Assembly (NCBI GenBank): GCA_023105745.1 | Contig: JALGQZ010000004.1 | Location: forward strand, 64,019,112 to 64,083,111 | Length of the DNA stretch: 64,000 bases | Direction: 5' to 3' | Origin: Austropuccinia psidii | Lineage: Eukaryota; Basidiomycota; Pucciniomycetes; Pucciniales; Sphaerophragmiaceae | Shown here: positions 9,919 through 22,309 of the stretch, piece after piece | How the letters are laid out: every line of letters begins with the position of its first letter | How positions within the stretch are numbered: the first letter of the stretch is position 1 | Notes under the pieces: generated by a model | What the model saw: the letters and a program-made list of their open reading frames with translations, nothing else | Databases searched by the model: none | What the model was told of the DNA's origin: nothing | Made by a program: the position numbers and the translations under genes

Positions 9919-12900
9919 AAGAGGTTCCCAATACTCCATCCAATCAGATGGAGCTGGACTCAGAAGTAGAATTGATCCCTCAAAAGGGAAAAGAAAGGGC
10001 AATATCCCCAGTGGAACAGAATCCACACAAGGAAGTGCCTTATGCCAAAGGCAAGTCCCAGAAATGCCCATGATATCTGAGCCTGAATTGGAACTAAGTA
10101 TGAGTAACTCAAATAGGTACAAATCACATTCAGAGGGCTCAAATAGACATCTACATGAGCCAGTACAAGCAGTATTACACAGTATACAAGGACAAAGACT
10201 GGGAAATGCTGCCTCAAATACACCAAGGAGTGATGAACTCCTGGCACATCCTGAAAAAGTTCCTCAAAGAGGAGGAGATAGTGAAATACTCCAATGGATG
10301 GAATCCACTGTCATCCAAACCTCAAATCAAAAAAATCAAGGATTATCATGCCAAAAAGAGGGAGGCAACCAAGGAAGAAGCCCCAGTAGCCTCTACCAGC
10401 AAGCCTCAAGCCAACCCACTTCCCCAAGAAGGGAAGAAGAACAAGAAAAAGCATTGGAGGAAACCATATTCCCCAAGCTACAGAATCCCAAGAATCCAAA
10501 AGGATGCCATGGACAATGTTTTCAACATGGCCAGAACCTTGATGGAATTCAAGGACAAGGAAGAGCAAAGAATGAGACAACCTCATTTCCCAAAGATATA
10601 ACCTTGTCCAAAGATGTTGTAAATACTTTAACAGAAATTAAAAATAGTATATTACCTCTAAAAGAAATTAAAGATAGTCTATTATCACTACAAGAAATAA
10701 ATAACAATTTATCTTCTTTAACAAAAATTGTTGTGCAAAACAAGAAAGAAATTGACAACATTAAGTTTATTGTTGAAAATAATAAACCAAAGAATTTAAT
10801 TGACAATACTCAAAAATTAATACAAGGACAACAAGAATTGTATAAATACATAAAAGATATCAAAGACAAAACTTTGACAATCAATTATGATGTGAGTATT
10901 GACAATCTTACAGAAAAATTAAATAAATTAAGTATTTCTGTAGAAAAATTTGAAGAAAAGACTTCATCACACCAAAAATTACTTTTGGACCATGTGAAAA
11001 AAAGTGATGAAGCAAGAATGCATCTGAAAGATGATATTCAAAGTGAAATAAGGCTTATTACAGAAAAAATGGATAAAATTAATGAGGCTAATTTAAATAT
11101 GCCAAAGTTATCAACACCATTTTCTCATATAAGAAGCCCTGTTAAAACAAAAGAGGAATTGTCAAACCCTTTCATAACAGACTTGAGTCACCAAGACAAT
11201 AACCAAGTCTTAATGAAAGAAGCACCTCAATTGAAAGAATGGCCAACATTCACAGGAGAAGGTGAATATGACCACATGTCATTTATTAAAACAATTGACA
11301 TGTTACAAGAAGACTATGCCATACCAGATGAATTAATCACTGCAAGATTACATTCATTGTTTGAGAAATCTGCAAAAAGATGGTATTATGGCATAAGACA
11401 AACAAATGGTAAAAATACCTGGTCTTGGTGGAAACAAGAAATAATCACCAAGTGGGCAAATGATGCCTGGAGGTATAAGATAGAAAATGCATTTGAAAAC
11501 TCTTTCTTTGACCCAGAGAAAGACAAACCTTTAACTTGGTTCTTAAAACAAGTTGAAAGGCTTAATGCACTGTACCCAGAAATGTCACAGAAGATGGTGC
11601 ATATGAAAATACTTAAAAAATGTGGAGGGGAACTAGAACATGCCCTAAGAAGCAGGTGTATAGAACCATGCTCCACAGAAGAGTATATAAATGCACTAGA
11701 AGATATAGTGACAAGAACAAAAATTGGCAGGACTTGGAAAAAATTGGACATTAAAAGCCCAAATAAACCATTTATCAAAGAAGATAAGTCAAAAGAATCC
11801 TTTAAACCCAATACATCCAACAATAATGAGCAAAGAAAATGCCATAAATGTGGAGGTATTGGACACTTAGCCAATAATTGCCTTAAAAAAGCAAAGATTA
11901 ATGAAATTGTGGAAACAGAAAGCCACAATGACAAAGAAGAGGAATCTGACTCTGAAAAAGAGACAGAAGAGTCAGAAAGCTCTGAAAGTGATGAAATCAA
12001 TATAATTAATGCACAAATTAATAATATTGATATAATTTATGAAGTACTAGATGTTAATTCAAACTTACCACAAGTTGGAACATCTGACACAAACCTGACA
12101 AATATACAAGATGCCAAAATGTATAGAACCAAACCTGCAAGAGGAATGGGATATACAGCTGGAAAATCAAGTATAAGTATTGTTATGGTTGATAACCAAG
12201 AAGGAAGAATTAACTTGGATACAGGAGCATATTGCACTTGTGTTGGCAAAAGTTATTTAAAAGCCATTGTCCCAGACTGGCAAGAAAAACTTATGCCAAT
12301 ACAAGGTGTCAAATTTAGTAGTGCAAGTGAGAGCATGAAGCCCCTTGGAATAATTGATTTAACACTAATTTTTCCTCATCCCTCACAATGTGTCAGAATT
12401 AAAGTAGAGTTTGTAGTAATGGACAACTGTACTAGTAATCATTTCATACTTGGGAATGACTACTTATCAATATATGGTATAGATATCTCCAACCAAAAGG
12501 ACAGATATTTTACCATAGGAGATAACAAAAGACAAAAGTTTGGATTCTTAAATAACAAAAAACAAATCACAGTTATTAAGAATGAAGAAAAAATTCCAGA
12601 AAAGGAACTTTTTATATCTGAACAACTCAAAGAGGCAGAATTCAATCAAGAATTAACAGAAAAAATGAAAGAAAAATTGATTGACCTCTTATTTAAGTAT
12701 AAAAATGCCTTTGCAACTGACAAAGAGCCACTAGGTGCCATAATTGGACATGAAGTGGATATAATTCTTAATGTAGAAAAACCTTACCCACCTTTATTAA
12801 GAAGACCTGCTTATCCAGCCAGTCCAAGAGCTAGAGAAGCCTTAGAGGTGCACATTAAAGAATTAATGGACCTTGGAGTATTAAGAAAAGTTGGACATAA

Positions 12901-15706
12901 TGAACAAGTAGAAGTTACTACACCTGTCATTATAACTTGGCATAATGGAAAATCAAGGATGGTAGGAGACTTCAGAGCCCTGAATACCTATACCATTCCA
13001 GACAGATATCCAATACCCAGAATCCATGAGACATTAACCCAATTGTCACAAGCTGAGTTCATCACAGCTATGGATGCTCTGAAGGGTTTTCATCAAAATG
13101 TCTTAACAGACAATGCCAAGAAACTACTAAGAATAATAGTCCATTGTGGAATTTTTGAATACTTAAGAATGCCATTTGGAATAAAAAATGCACCTTCCCA
13201 TTATCAAATAATGACGAATACCATATTCCCTGAAGAATTATCAGAAGGATGGTTGATTATCTATATTGATGATATCATAGTTTGCTCAGAAACTTGGGAA
13301 AATCACCTTACAAGACTAGAAAGGGTACTACAAAAAATAGTCCAAGTGAATATGAAAATTTCCTTGAAAAAATGTCATTTTGCATATAGTGAATTAAAAG
13401 CACTAGGACATGTTGTATCTGGCCTTAGTCTAGGCATAGACAAAAATAAAGTAGCAGCAGTACTACTTAAACCAATGCCTCAAACCAAAAAGGAAATGCA
13501 ATCATTTCTAGGATTTGCTGGTTACTATAGACAGCATATAAAGGACTTTGCAAAGATTGCTAAATCCTTGTATAAGCTATGTGACCAACAAACAGTCTAT
13601 GAGATGACAGAAGAAAGAGTCAAGGCATATGAAGAATTGAAAAATTCCTTAACAAATGCCCCATTTCTTCTAATGCCAGATTGGAAACTGCCCTTCAAAC
13701 TGTACATTGATGCTTGTGGAGAAGGATTAGGTGCTGCACTTCACCAATCACAAATTATCAATGATAAACCAGTGGAAGGACCAATTTGTTTCATTTCAAG
13801 GCAGATAAAGCCAACAGAAGCAAGGTATGGAGCAAGCCAAATGGAATGCTTATGCCTAGTATGGGCTTTAGAAAAACTGCATTATTATTTGGATGGCACA
13901 GTATTTGATGTAATCACAGACTGTAATGCTGTGAAATCACTATTAAATATGAAGACTCCAAATAGACATATGCTGAGATGGCAAATTGCTATCCAAGAAT
14001 ATAGAGGAAATATGACTATTGTTCATAAATCTGGAAATATTCATAAAAATGCAGATGGTCTTAGCAGATGGGCTCTAGCAAACACCCCTGACAATCCAGA
14101 ATGGGTACCACAAGAAGAGCATCATATAGAAGGAATATGTGTTACAGACATTGGCACAGAATTCTTTAACCAAGTTAAAGAAAGCTATAAGACAGACAAA
14201 AATTGCCATATCTTAAGCCAACTTCTAATGAAAGACTGCAAAGATCCATCACTTTCATCAAAACTAGATGAATTATGGAAAAAGGCATATGATGAAGGAA
14301 GATTTCACCTCCTTGATGGAATCCTTTACCATAGAACAAAACACACATGTGTTATGGCTTTAACAGATAGAACACTAATAAACACTATTTTACATGAGTG
14401 TCATGATAGTGTTGCATCTGGACATCTCTCAGAAGATAGGACACTAGAGAGGGTGAAAACCTGCTCTTGGTGGCCAAATTGGAAGAAAGATGTTGCAGAG
14501 TACTGCCAAACCTGTGACAGATGTCAAAAAGCCAACAGAGCCACAGGAAAGAAATTTGGAATGATGATCCAAATCCAAGAACCAAAATCCCCATGGGAAA
14601 TAGTTCATATGGATTGGGTAACAGCCTTACCTCCAGGAGGAGACAGGAGTTATAATGCATGCCTAGTGTTAGTTGACAGGTACAATAAAACTCCCATGTT
14701 CTTACCATGTCATAAAGATGACACAGCGATGGATACAGCCATAATGATATGGAATAAAGTCATCAGCCACACAGGCTTATTCCAAAATATTATAAGTGAC
14801 AGAGACCCAAAGTTCACTTCAGCATTATGGACAAATCTCCATAACTTGTTTGGGACAAAGTTATCATTCTCAACAGCTTATCATCCTCAAACTGATGGTC
14901 TAGCAGAAAGAATGATACAGACCCTAGGGGATATGATCAGAAGATTCTGTGCTTATGGGCTAGAATTCAAAGATTCTGATGGTTTTACCCATGATTGGTG
15001 TACACTAATACCAGCACTTGAACTGGCATATAAGACATCAATCCATTCTTCTACTGGCAAAACACCAGCAATGCCAGAGAAAGGTTGGAATCCAAGACTT
15101 CCTTATGATAACCTCAAAAAGGACTTAGTGGATATACACCCAACAGCAAGCAGTTTCAAGATAATGCTTGATAAAGCAAGACACCATGCAGACAGATGCA
15201 TGCAAGATTCTTTTAAATATGCAAAAGAAAGATGGGATAAAAGTCATAAGCCACCTGATTTCAAAATAGGAGATTTGGTTTTAGTATCAACCCTTAATTT
15301 CAATAACATAAAAGGCCCAAAGAAATTGAAATATTCCTTTGTAGGACCATTTATGATAAAAGCACTCCATGGACCCAATGCTGTGCAATTAGAACTCACA
15401 GGTGAGCTAATGAACAAGCACCCAACTTTCCCTGTGAGTCTAATAAAGCCTTACAGTTCAAGTGACAAGGAGTTATTTCCACTAAGAAATAAACCCCCAC
15501 TTGAAATTCCACCCTTGGAAGAAGGAGAAGAAAAGAAAATAGTAAAAGTCCTTAAAGAAAGAAGGACAAGAAACAAAAAAGAAAGGGAATACCTTGTAAG
15601 GTATAGAAATTCAACTCAAGAAGATGAATGGCTACTTGAGAAAGATATAACAAATGCTGATAAACTACTAAGAAGGTTCAGACATGAAAGAAAGCCTGAA
15701 AAATAG
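9908..15706 (+). CDS. Gag-Pol polyprotein of element B (1932 aa)
   Basis: A single frame encodes the proteins for capsid formation, reverse transcription and integration. Domains in order: a Ser/Gln-rich N-terminus (1-230) that overlaps another frame; a coiled-coil-like stretch (about 235-390); a capsid-like region (about 450-600, rich in Trp); a CCHC zinc knuckle at C645, C648, H653, C658; an aspartic protease with DTG at 771-773; reverse transcriptase with YIDD at 1119-1122; RNase H starting near 1260; an HHCC zinc domain (about 1497-1545); an integrase core with D1569, D1631 and E1667 in D,D35E spacing; and a chromodomain-like C-terminus (about 1879-1925, YLVRYRN then WLLEKDI). No stop or frameshift is visible. 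Only two CpG dinucleotides appear in 5.8 kb. The ATG is intronic, so the true N-terminus is uncertain. Confidence 0.93.
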   Translation: MTTRRGSQYSIQSDGAGLRSRIDPSKGKRKGNIPSGTESTQGSALCQRQVPEMPMISEPELELSMSNSNRYKSHSEGSNRHLHEPVQAVLHSIQGQRLGNAASNTPRSDELLAHPEKVPQRGGDSEILQWMESTVIQTSNQKNQGLSCQKEGGNQGRSPSSLYQQASSQPTSPRREEEQEKALEETIFPKLQNPKNPKGCHGQCFQHGQNLDGIQGQGRAKNETTSFPKDITLSKDVVNTLTEIKNSILPLKEIKDSLLSLQEINNNLSSLTKIVVQNKKEIDNIKFIVENNKPKNLIDNTQKLIQGQQELYKYIKDIKDKTLTINYDVSIDNLTEKLNKLSISVEKFEEKTSSHQKLLLDHVKKSDEARMHLKDDIQSEIRLITEKMDKINEANLNMPKLSTPFSHIRSPVKTKEELSNPFITDLSHQDNNQVLMKEAPQLKEWPTFTGEGEYDHMSFIKTIDMLQEDYAIPDELITARLHSLFEKSAKRWYYGIRQTNGKNTWSWWKQEIITKWANDAWRYKIENAFENSFFDPEKDKPLTWFLKQVERLNALYPEMSQKMVHMKILKKCGGELEHALRSRCIEPCSTEEYINALEDIVTRTKIGRTWKKLDIKSPNKPFIKEDKSKESFKPNTSNNNEQRKCHKCGGIGHLANNCLKKAKINEIVETESHNDKEEESDSEKETEESESSESDEINIINAQINNIDIIYEVLDVNSNLPQVGTSDTNLTNIQDAKMYRTKPARGMGYTAGKSSISIVMVDNQEGRINLDTGAYCTCVGKSYLKAIVPDWQEKLMPIQGVKFSSASESMKPLGIIDLTLIFPHPSQCVRIKVEFVVMDNCTSNHFILGNDYLSIYGIDISNQKDRYFTIGDNKRQKFGFLNNKKQITVIKNEEKIPEKELFISEQLKEAEFNQELTEKMKEKLIDLLFKYKNAFATDKEPLGAIIGHEVDIILNVEKPYPPLLRRPAYPASPRAREALEVHIKELMDLGVLRKVGHNEQVEVTTPVIITWHNGKSRMVGDFRALNTYTIPDRYPIPRIHETLTQLSQAEFITAMDALKGFHQNVLTDNAKKLLRIIVHCGIFEYLRMPFGIKNAPSHYQIMTNTIFPEELSEGWLIIYIDDIIVCSETWENHLTRLERVLQKIVQVNMKISLKKCHFAYSELKALGHVVSGLSLGIDKNKVAAVLLKPMPQTKKEMQSFLGFAGYYRQHIKDFAKIAKSLYKLCDQQTVYEMTEERVKAYEELKNSLTNAPFLLMPDWKLPFKLYIDACGEGLGAALHQSQIINDKPVEGPICFISRQIKPTEARYGASQMECLCLVWALEKLHYYLDGTVFDVITDCNAVKSLLNMKTPNRHMLRWQIAIQEYRGNMTIVHKSGNIHKNADGLSRWALANTPDNPEWVPQEEHHIEGICVTDIGTEFFNQVKESYKTDKNCHILSQLLMKDCKDPSLSSKLDELWKKAYDEGRFHLLDGILYHRTKHTCVMALTDRTLINTILHECHDSVASGHLSEDRTLERVKTCSWWPNWKKDVAEYCQTCDRCQKANRATGKKFGMMIQIQEPKSPWEIVHMDWVTALPPGGDRSYNACLVLVDRYNKTPMFLPCHKDDTAMDTAIMIWNKVISHTGLFQNIISDRDPKFTSALWTNLHNLFGTKLSFSTAYHPQTDGLAERMIQTLGDMIRRFCAYGLEFKDSDGFTHDWCTLIPALELAYKTSIHSSTGKTPAMPEKGWNPRLPYDNLKKDLVDIHPTASSFKIMLDKARHHADRCMQDSFKYAKERWDKSHKPPDFKIGDLVLVSTLNFNNIKGPKKLKYSFVGPFMIKALHGPNAVQLELTGELMNKHPTFPVSLIKPYSSSDKELFPLRNKPPLEIPPLEEGEEKKIVKVLKERRTRNKKEREYLVRYRNSTQEDEWLLEKDITNADKLLRRFRHERKPEK
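10155..10601 (+). CDS. Overlapping second frame in element B gag (148 aa)
   Basis: This ORF reads a different frame of the DNA that encodes the Gag-Pol N-terminus. It starts [19 protein letters not shown] and is basic, with Trp and Tyr residues and the motif GWNP. Element C has a counterpart in the same relative frame (35077-35780), also with GWNP, and element A has a broken one. The leader exon splices into this frame, but three stops (10071, 10095, 10101) separate the exon-2 part from this ORF. It ends with TAA at 10599, six bases after a TTTCCCAAAG string that would allow -1 slippage into Gag-Pol. Function unknown; a Gag N-terminal or accessory protein is possible. Confidence 0.55.
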   Translation: MSQYKQYYTVYKDKDWEMLPQIHQGVMNSWHILKKFLKEEEIVKYSNGWNPLSSKPQIKKIKDYHAKKREATKEEAPVASTSKPQANPLPQEGKKNKKKHWRKPYSPSYRIPRIQKDAMDNVFNMARTLMEFKDKEEQRMRQPHFPKI

Positions 15707-15814
15707 AAAAGTTAAGCATTATTGAGCTTCAAGACTAACAAAGTCTAATGAAGAGGTAGGACAGTGGATGATACCCTAATCACACATATCAGATTATGGT
15801 ACAATCTTTTTTGG

Positions 15815-15824
15815 TGGTAGGGAA
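15815..15824 (+). promoter_or_regulatory. Polypurine tract of element B
   Basis: GGTGGTAGGGAA, ending directly before the 3' LTR, is the expected primer for plus-strand synthesis. The D copy keeps a version (GGTGGTAGAAAA on the minus strand). Confidence 0.7.
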
Positions 15825-17848
15825 TGTGAGCCTTTGAGATATGACCACATACCCAATAAGGTCACAAAAAGACTCAGAACAATTATACCTTTAATATAAT
15901 TATATTAAAATTACTTAGAATAATTATACATTAAGAATAATTACTTAAATATACAAAAAATACCATAAATTGGTACAAAAATTGGTTTAACTTAAAAACC
16001 AATGAATCAACATGTAAAATAAATTATACCATTGGATTCCCCATGGAAAAATACACATATACCATTTTTATGGCATATCTGTAAAGTCAATATTTAAGGA
16101 ATTATAAGGTATAATACCTTATAAAAATCCTAAAACCTTATTTATCTCAAGAAATAATGAAACAACATGTAAAATAAATTGTACCAGTGGATTCCCCATG
16201 AAAATCCACACATAAAACAATTAATAAGCTAATTCCCAATGTTAATACTTAAGGAATTATCCTGAATATATGCACTTTTTTGGTCAACGCATATATTCAA
16301 GGATCATAGCTAATATCTTCTAAACTATACATGATAGAATGATGAACCAAAAATAAAGTGACCACGTAATTACTGTAAGAACACAGATATGAACTTTATT
16401 TTACAAATTATAAACAAGGTTAAAACATATGATGAATTATTGATAAAAATCAACAGAGCTGTTGACCACTTTGTTGTGAAAGTGTTCCAAACTTAAAAAA
16501 AAGTATACAGTTGGATTCTACTAGTTCATTCGTGAAGAATGATGTAATTTGTATTATTAAGTTCAGGGTATAACCCCCTGAAATCAAGGTTTGAAGTTTA
16601 AAATATTGAATTTCAACAGAAAAGATGAGTTACCAGAAAAATCATCAAAAATAGAGTTTTGATGATGTAATGAAAAGCTCTTGGCAGCATAATAAGGTTA
16701 TGCCAGGCTATCAGAATTCACTCTCTGAATTGCTGTAGCGTGTAAATCTTAAACGTTATTGAGGATCAAAGTTTGAGCTTAATTTGAGCAGTTATGATCA
16801 CATACTGTAGCCTTAATTTAAGTTTAACAGTCTTAAGAGTGATAAAATTGGTGAATACTATTAGTTTATGATTAAAACTAATAAAATCCACGAAATTTGG
16901 GGTTCTGCCAAGCCTCTGATGTCATCAAACTTAGAGTTATAGTGATAACTCTAAATAATGGTGTAATAATGATGTAATATGGTTTGATCATGATGTAATC
17001 ACCCTCAAACCTTAAAATATTGATCAATTCCAGTGGATATGATCAGTACACGTCTACTAGAAGCCTGTTGGACTCTAGGAGAGAGGTATCTACTATAAAT
17101 AGAGCTCTTTTTACTCTATTTACCCCTCAGACACATCAAAAACATTAAATCAATTAAATAAAAGGTAATTTCTTTATTCTTTATATATAAAACTCTTATA
17201 TTATTAAAGACCAAAGACCATCTTAATATTAATCACCATTTTTACGTGATTAAATCAATTCTTTAATTGTTTTTGTTATAAATCTCTCTATAAACTCATT
17301 TCCACGTAAAATCAAGAAATTTAGTAATTTTCTTTATTTTTTATTGTAAATACAATTTGAAAAGGTTGTTTTATATTCTTTTGGCATAAAATATCTCAAA
17401 ATTATTATTTTAAGTGTTAAAAGTAGGTTATTTCATCTTATTATAATAATTTCTCTCTTATTATTAATCTTAATAATTCTTAATTAATATAAATAGTATT
17501 TATATTAATATATAACTTTAATATTGGTAATATTATTGTTATTAATTGTTTTTTATTTATAAAAAACAGTTTTTTACGCCTTTATTATTTGTTGGTAACA
17601 ATAATAAAGAGCTTTAGAATATATTAATTATTTTATATTAATATATTATTTATAATATTATAGTTTCATATAATATTAATTATATTATTATATTTATTTA
17701 ATAATATAATATTTTTACGCCATAATAATAATATTTCTTTATTATTATTATTATTTTAATCTTATTTATTTCAATTATAAGGACATTCAGAGTACAATAA
17801 GTAATAAATTAGTAATTTTTACCTATTGTTTCATAGTCAAACCTTACA
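15825..17848 (+). repeat. 3' LTR of element B
   Basis: 2024 bp, starting TGTGAG and ending CAAACCTTACA, followed by the target duplication GTCTT. It is nearly identical to the 5' LTR; differences are mainly single substitutions and one-base length changes in A/T runs. TATA box at 17094-17101. Confidence 0.92.
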
Positions 17849-19787
17849 GTCTTCAACATGGCCAGAGCCTTCAATTAATTCAAGGAGAAAGAAAAACAAA
17901 GAATAAGACAACATCATTTCCCAAAGAAATAACTTTGTCTCCTAATGTTGTAAATACTTTAACAGAAATTAGAAATAGTATCTTACCTCTTATAAACATT
18001 CAAAATAGTCTATCATCCTTACAAGAAATAAATAACCACCTATCATCTTTAACAAAAAGTTTTGTACAAAATAAAAAAGAAATTAATAACATTAAAGTTA
18101 TGGTCGAGAACAATAAACACTAAATTGTAAGTGACAATACTCAAACATTGATACAAGGACAACACAAATTGTATGAAGAAATTAAAGATATTAAAGAAAA
18201 AACTTTAACAATCAGTTATGACATGAAAATTGACAATTTAACAGAAATAAAACAAATTAAGTATTTCTGTTGAAAAATTTGAAGAAAAGACTTCATCAAA
18301 TCAAAACTTACTTCTAGACCATGTAGAAAAGAGTGATGAAGCAAGAATTAATCTTAAGGACACATTCAAAGTGAAATGAGACTTATTACGAAAGCATGGA
18401 TAAAATAAATGAGGATAACTTAAATATGCCAAATTTATCCACCCCATTCTCTCACATAAGAAGTCCTTTTAAACAAAAAAAGGAAATAACAAATCCATTC
18501 ATGACAGAATTGAGTAATCAAGACAATAACCAAGTCTTAATGAATGAAGAGCCTCAATTAAAAGATTGGCCAACATTCACAGGTGAAGGTGAATATGATC
18601 ATATGTCATTCATTAAAACAATTGATATTTAAAAAGAAGATTATGCCATACCAGATGAATTAATCACTTCAATATTACATCAATTGTTTTAAAAATATGC
18701 AAGAAGATGGTATTATGGCATAAGACAAACCAATGATAAAAATACCTGGTCTTGGTGGAAAAATGAAATAATAACCAAGTGGGAAAATGATTTCTGGAGG
18801 TACAAGATAGAAAATTCATTTGAAAATTCCTTCTTTGACCCAGATAAGGATGAACCTTTGAATTGGTTCTTAAAAAAAGCTTAAAGATTAAATGAGCTGT
18901 ACCCAGAAGTGTCACAAAAAATTGTGCACATAAAGATACTTAAGAAATTTGGAGGGGAACAGAACATGCCCTGAGAAGCAGGTGTATAGAACCATTCCCC
19001 ACAGAAGAATATATAAATTCACTAGAAGATATAGTGAAAAGAACTAAGATTGGTAAAACTTGGAAAAAATTGGACATCAAAAGTCCAAATAAACCATTTA
19101 TCAAGAAAGATAAACCAAGAGAACCGTTCAAGCCCAATACACCCAACAGTGATGAGCAAAGAAAATTCCATAAATGTGGAGGTATTGGAAATTTAGCCAA
19201 TAATTGCCTTAAAAAAGCAAAAATCAATGAAATTGTGGAAACAGAGGACCACAATGACAAACAAGAAGAATCAGATTCTGAAAAAGGCACTGAAGGATCA
19301 GAAATTTCTGAAAGTGATTAAATTAATATTATTAATTCACAAATTAATAATATTGATTTAATATATGAAGTATTAGATGTCAACTCAAACTTACCACAAG
19401 TTGGAAAATCTGATAAACGCCTGACAAACATACAAGATGCCAAATTGTATAGAGCTAAACCAGAAAAAAGAATGGGATATACAGCTGGAAATTCAAGTAT
19501 AAGCATTGTCATGGTTGAAAAAAAAGAGGCAAAAGTGAGCTTGGATACAGGATCATACTGTACATGTGTTGGTAAAGGTTCTTTGAAATCAATTGTACCA
19601 GATTGGGAAGAAAAACGTACACCAATACAAAGTATTAAATTTAGTAGCGCAAGTGAAAGAATAAAGCCCTTTGGAATAATTGACTTGACATTAACTTTTC
19701 CTCACCCTTCACAATGTATAAGAGTGAAAGTGGAGTTTGTAGTAATGGAAAACTGTACTAGTAACAACTTTATACTTGGAAATGATT
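17849..19787 (+). pseudogene. Continuation of element A: broken gag and protease
   Basis: This resumes element A after the B insertion and its duplicated GTCTT. Coiled-coil, capsid-like, zinc knuckle and protease regions align with B residues of the same order, but stops (for example 18121) and frameshifts break them up. The zinc knuckle has lost its first Cys and its His (it reads FHKCGGIGNLANNC). The protease still shows LDTGSYC. The TTTCCCAAAG string and nearby TAA that end the overlapping frame in B are kept (17917-17932). Similarity ends at about 19787 without a 3' LTR. Confidence 0.85.
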
Positions 19788-21020
19788 AATTTTGCTAGAA
19801 AGAAATTTAATAAAGGAGATTTATATTCCAGTTTTCTTGAGAAAACATAAGATAATAATTAAGGAAAGTCAAGTAATTAAGTTTTATTCAGAAGGAGGTT
19901 TTTTGAATCAATTTCAATATTTATTCATAGGTTATTTTCAAAATTTATACATTTATCCCACATATCTTTGAGAATCTTTCAAGATTGAGGAATGATTTGA
20001 GAGCTTATTGAGTTTGTTTTTGAAACCTCAGTTTCTAATTATTTAGTATTGATAAGCTCACACAATTTCTTCAGATAATTAAGGCTTCTTAGAACATATA
20101 ACACAGGTAGTATATTTGTTCTTATAGTATCTGGATAACTCTTTATATCTCAAAATTACTACAGGATAGATAGATAAGTCTGAAAAGTAAAATTAAAGTA
20201 AAAATAACTCAAAAAGAAATGAGATAAAAATTGAGCTCAAAAGATAACCTTTAATTAAGCATATAATTAATGCCAATTAAGCTTAAAAATATTTATTGAT
20301 CAAAATGGTTTTTTTCTAAAATTTCACACAAAATAACATTCTATTAATACCTATTATGAGAGTATCAGGAGTTAAGTATTAAATCTCCTATTTGATACAG
20401 ATTCCCTCCTAGTTTCATCCAAATGAGAACTCAAAAAATGAAAAATAGTTAAGCAGAATATTTTTGTTTGTCTAATATTAAAAAAAATTAATATATGATG
20501 ATGGTAAATTAAAAATTGATTATTTCCTAACAGGAGTACAAAGAGTGTTTTGGGATTGGTTTCAGGAAGATGAATATTAATATTTCAAAAGCCCAGAGGT
20601 GGATATTCTACATGTAGCAAGGTAGTAGGTATTCTATCATTAAGCCAATTTTCTCTCTATGAATATCAGAATTAATCTTAATTTCACTCTTTGGATTTGA
20701 TAAAAGAGGAAAGTCTCTAATTAATGAATTCAAAATTAAACTGTGACCTGAATTAAAATTTAATTGAATAAAAATGACTAAAAATGGTTAGCCAAACAAT
20801 TTTAAGAGAAGAGAAATTTTTTAAAAGGATTGAAGAAATTAAAGAAAAAGAAAATAAATTCTTGATAATGAAGAATGAGTGAGAGAAAATTGAGAAGAAA
20901 TGAAGAATAATTAGATTCATAAAGCCTTAAAGAGTCATAATTGCAATAAAATTAGTGAGTTGATTAATAAGAAGAAATGAATAAGCAGACTGAAAAGGGA
21001 TTATCAGTTAGTTAATCTAC
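19788..21020. other. AT-rich sequence without recognisable gene
   Basis: No open frame of interest and no transposon domain seen. The missing 3' part of element A is not here. Confidence 0.55.
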
Positions 21021-22309
21021 TATCACTGGGGCTCTTGGGGAAAACAAGAGTGGCCTGGAACTCAGGAATCAAGAGCTCACTTGGAGGGCTGCAAGGGCCC
21101 CAAAAGGATAAAGAAATGATTCAAGATTATATTTATTTAAGAAAGATTAAGAGCAGTAAAAAATATGCAGAAAAGGTAAGAGGAAATGAAGCCAGAGGCC
21201 AAAGATAATAAAGATAAGACAAAAGCCAAAGAGCCAACCAAATAAATCCTTAATTCACTGTTTCCACCTTCTGGAAAGAACAATGGAATTAGTAAAGGAT
21301 ATGACCACTAATATCCAGTGACAGGTTAATAAGAAGGTGGGGATGACTGACTTATTATTATCAGTAGTTAATTCCAAAAATGAAAAGAAAATAATAATAA
21401 AAATAAATACAATAGATTAATTAACTGGGGAAAAAGTCCCTAGGGGTGAAAAGATGGCCAGTATATGTAAAAATATGAAAGACTGCTCCTGGAGGGTTGA
21501 TCACCCAAATATATATCTGGCCCTCTTGAGAACTGAACTGTGTGTCCAGAATTCCCACGGTGTAAAATGATTTAAACCGAAGGGGTCAATGCCATACAGG
21601 TAGCCTGAATACGGCCTGTATGGACAAATTAAGCTGTCCAAGGAGTGTTGGAGCTTTTGATGCCTTGAAAACCTCTTGAAAACTCCCTTGAAGCATCCTG
21701 GGCCAGTATTCCCTTGGGGTGATACTGTTTAATTGAAATTGCCAATACCTGAAGGACCAGGTGATTGGTGTTGTCAAAGGGTCTTCTGGATACCACCATG
21801 GATTGCAAGCTTGAGAAAATGGAACATTCCTTTGAAATGGATTGATGAGGTGGTGACTTGAAATAAAATAAATAAATGAAGTACTGAAAGAGTCACCATT
21901 TGATTTCTGAGAAAAAATGGTTCATAATGGTATATAATACACCATATGCCCCATGGTTCACAAGCCAGGATATTTAGCCTACAGACATGGGCCATAGAAG
22001 CTGTAGGGGGCCTAAATAGCCGAAAAAGGCCATTTAGGCCAAAAACCCCTTAATAAAAAGGGGTGGGACAGAGGCCCTGGATATGGTTGAAGGGAAAATA
22101 GGCCCCTGGAAGGTCTAGAATACCCCCCAGGCCCGATTTCAGTGGGATGGCCTGGGGGAATGGATTTATGGAAATGGACTGAAAGGCCAGGACAAGTGAA
22201 CGTGGCACAAAGGCCACTTCACACTACCAGGGACAATTGGACATAAATTGAATAAGGAAAGAATTTCTGTAAAACAACTATTGGGGGGGTCTTTCATATG
22301 GTTGTGACA
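21021..22309 (-). repeat. Solo LTR of the Tf-like F family, inverted and degenerate
   Basis: On the plus strand it begins TATCACTGGGGCTCTTG and ends GGTTGTGACA, matching the reverse complement of the F LTR ends. Inside are the CATATAC box (near 21457, as GTATATG), the AGTTAATTAA block (near 21415-21425) and the sequence corresponding to TGGTTGGCTCTTTGG. No primer-binding or polypurine sequence adjoins it. The flanks TCTAC and CTTGC do not form a duplication, so it is old or rearranged. Confidence 0.7.

Larger units (their letters stand above)
7171..17848 (+). mobile_element. Element B: full-length young chromovirus LTR retrotransposon
   Basis: Two LTRs of 2022 and 2024 bp bracket a primer-binding block, a leader with intron, one 1932-codon polyprotein frame and a polypurine tract. 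The 5-bp target duplication GTCTT is present at 7166-7170 and 17849-17853. The LTRs start TGTGAG and end in an A-rich TTACA-like end (changed to TTAAA in the 5' copy). They differ only at scattered positions, of the order of 1-2 percent by eye, so insertion is recent. It sits inside gag of the related element A, at a site where A and B are homologous. All catalytic motifs I checked are intact. Confidence 0.93.
3155..19787 (+). mobile_element. Element A: old chromovirus (Ty3/gypsy), 3'-truncated, interrupted twice
   Basis: This is a decayed member of the same AT-rich family as element B. It keeps a 5' LTR (3155-5106), the primer-binding block, the leader exon and intron, and broken gag and protease sequence. 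A solo Tf-like LTR (6362-7107) and the complete element B (7171-17848) lie inside its gag. Similarity to B stops at about 19787, inside the protease, so reverse transcriptase, integrase and the 3' LTR are missing. It is the oldest layer on the left side of the window. Confidence 0.85.

Noticed and set aside
10071..10135. A second short intron in B joining the spliced frame to the 148-codon ORF
   Set aside because: GTATGAGT to CATTCAG would be only about 36 bp, too short for a normal intron, and the TAA precedes the donor. I left this unresolved.
11386..12000. 204-codon open frame on the minus strand opposite the B capsid and zinc knuckle
   Set aside because: It is an antisense shadow of a stop-poor, purine-rich coding strand. 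It has no start context or recognisable domain, and the related copies do not keep it open.
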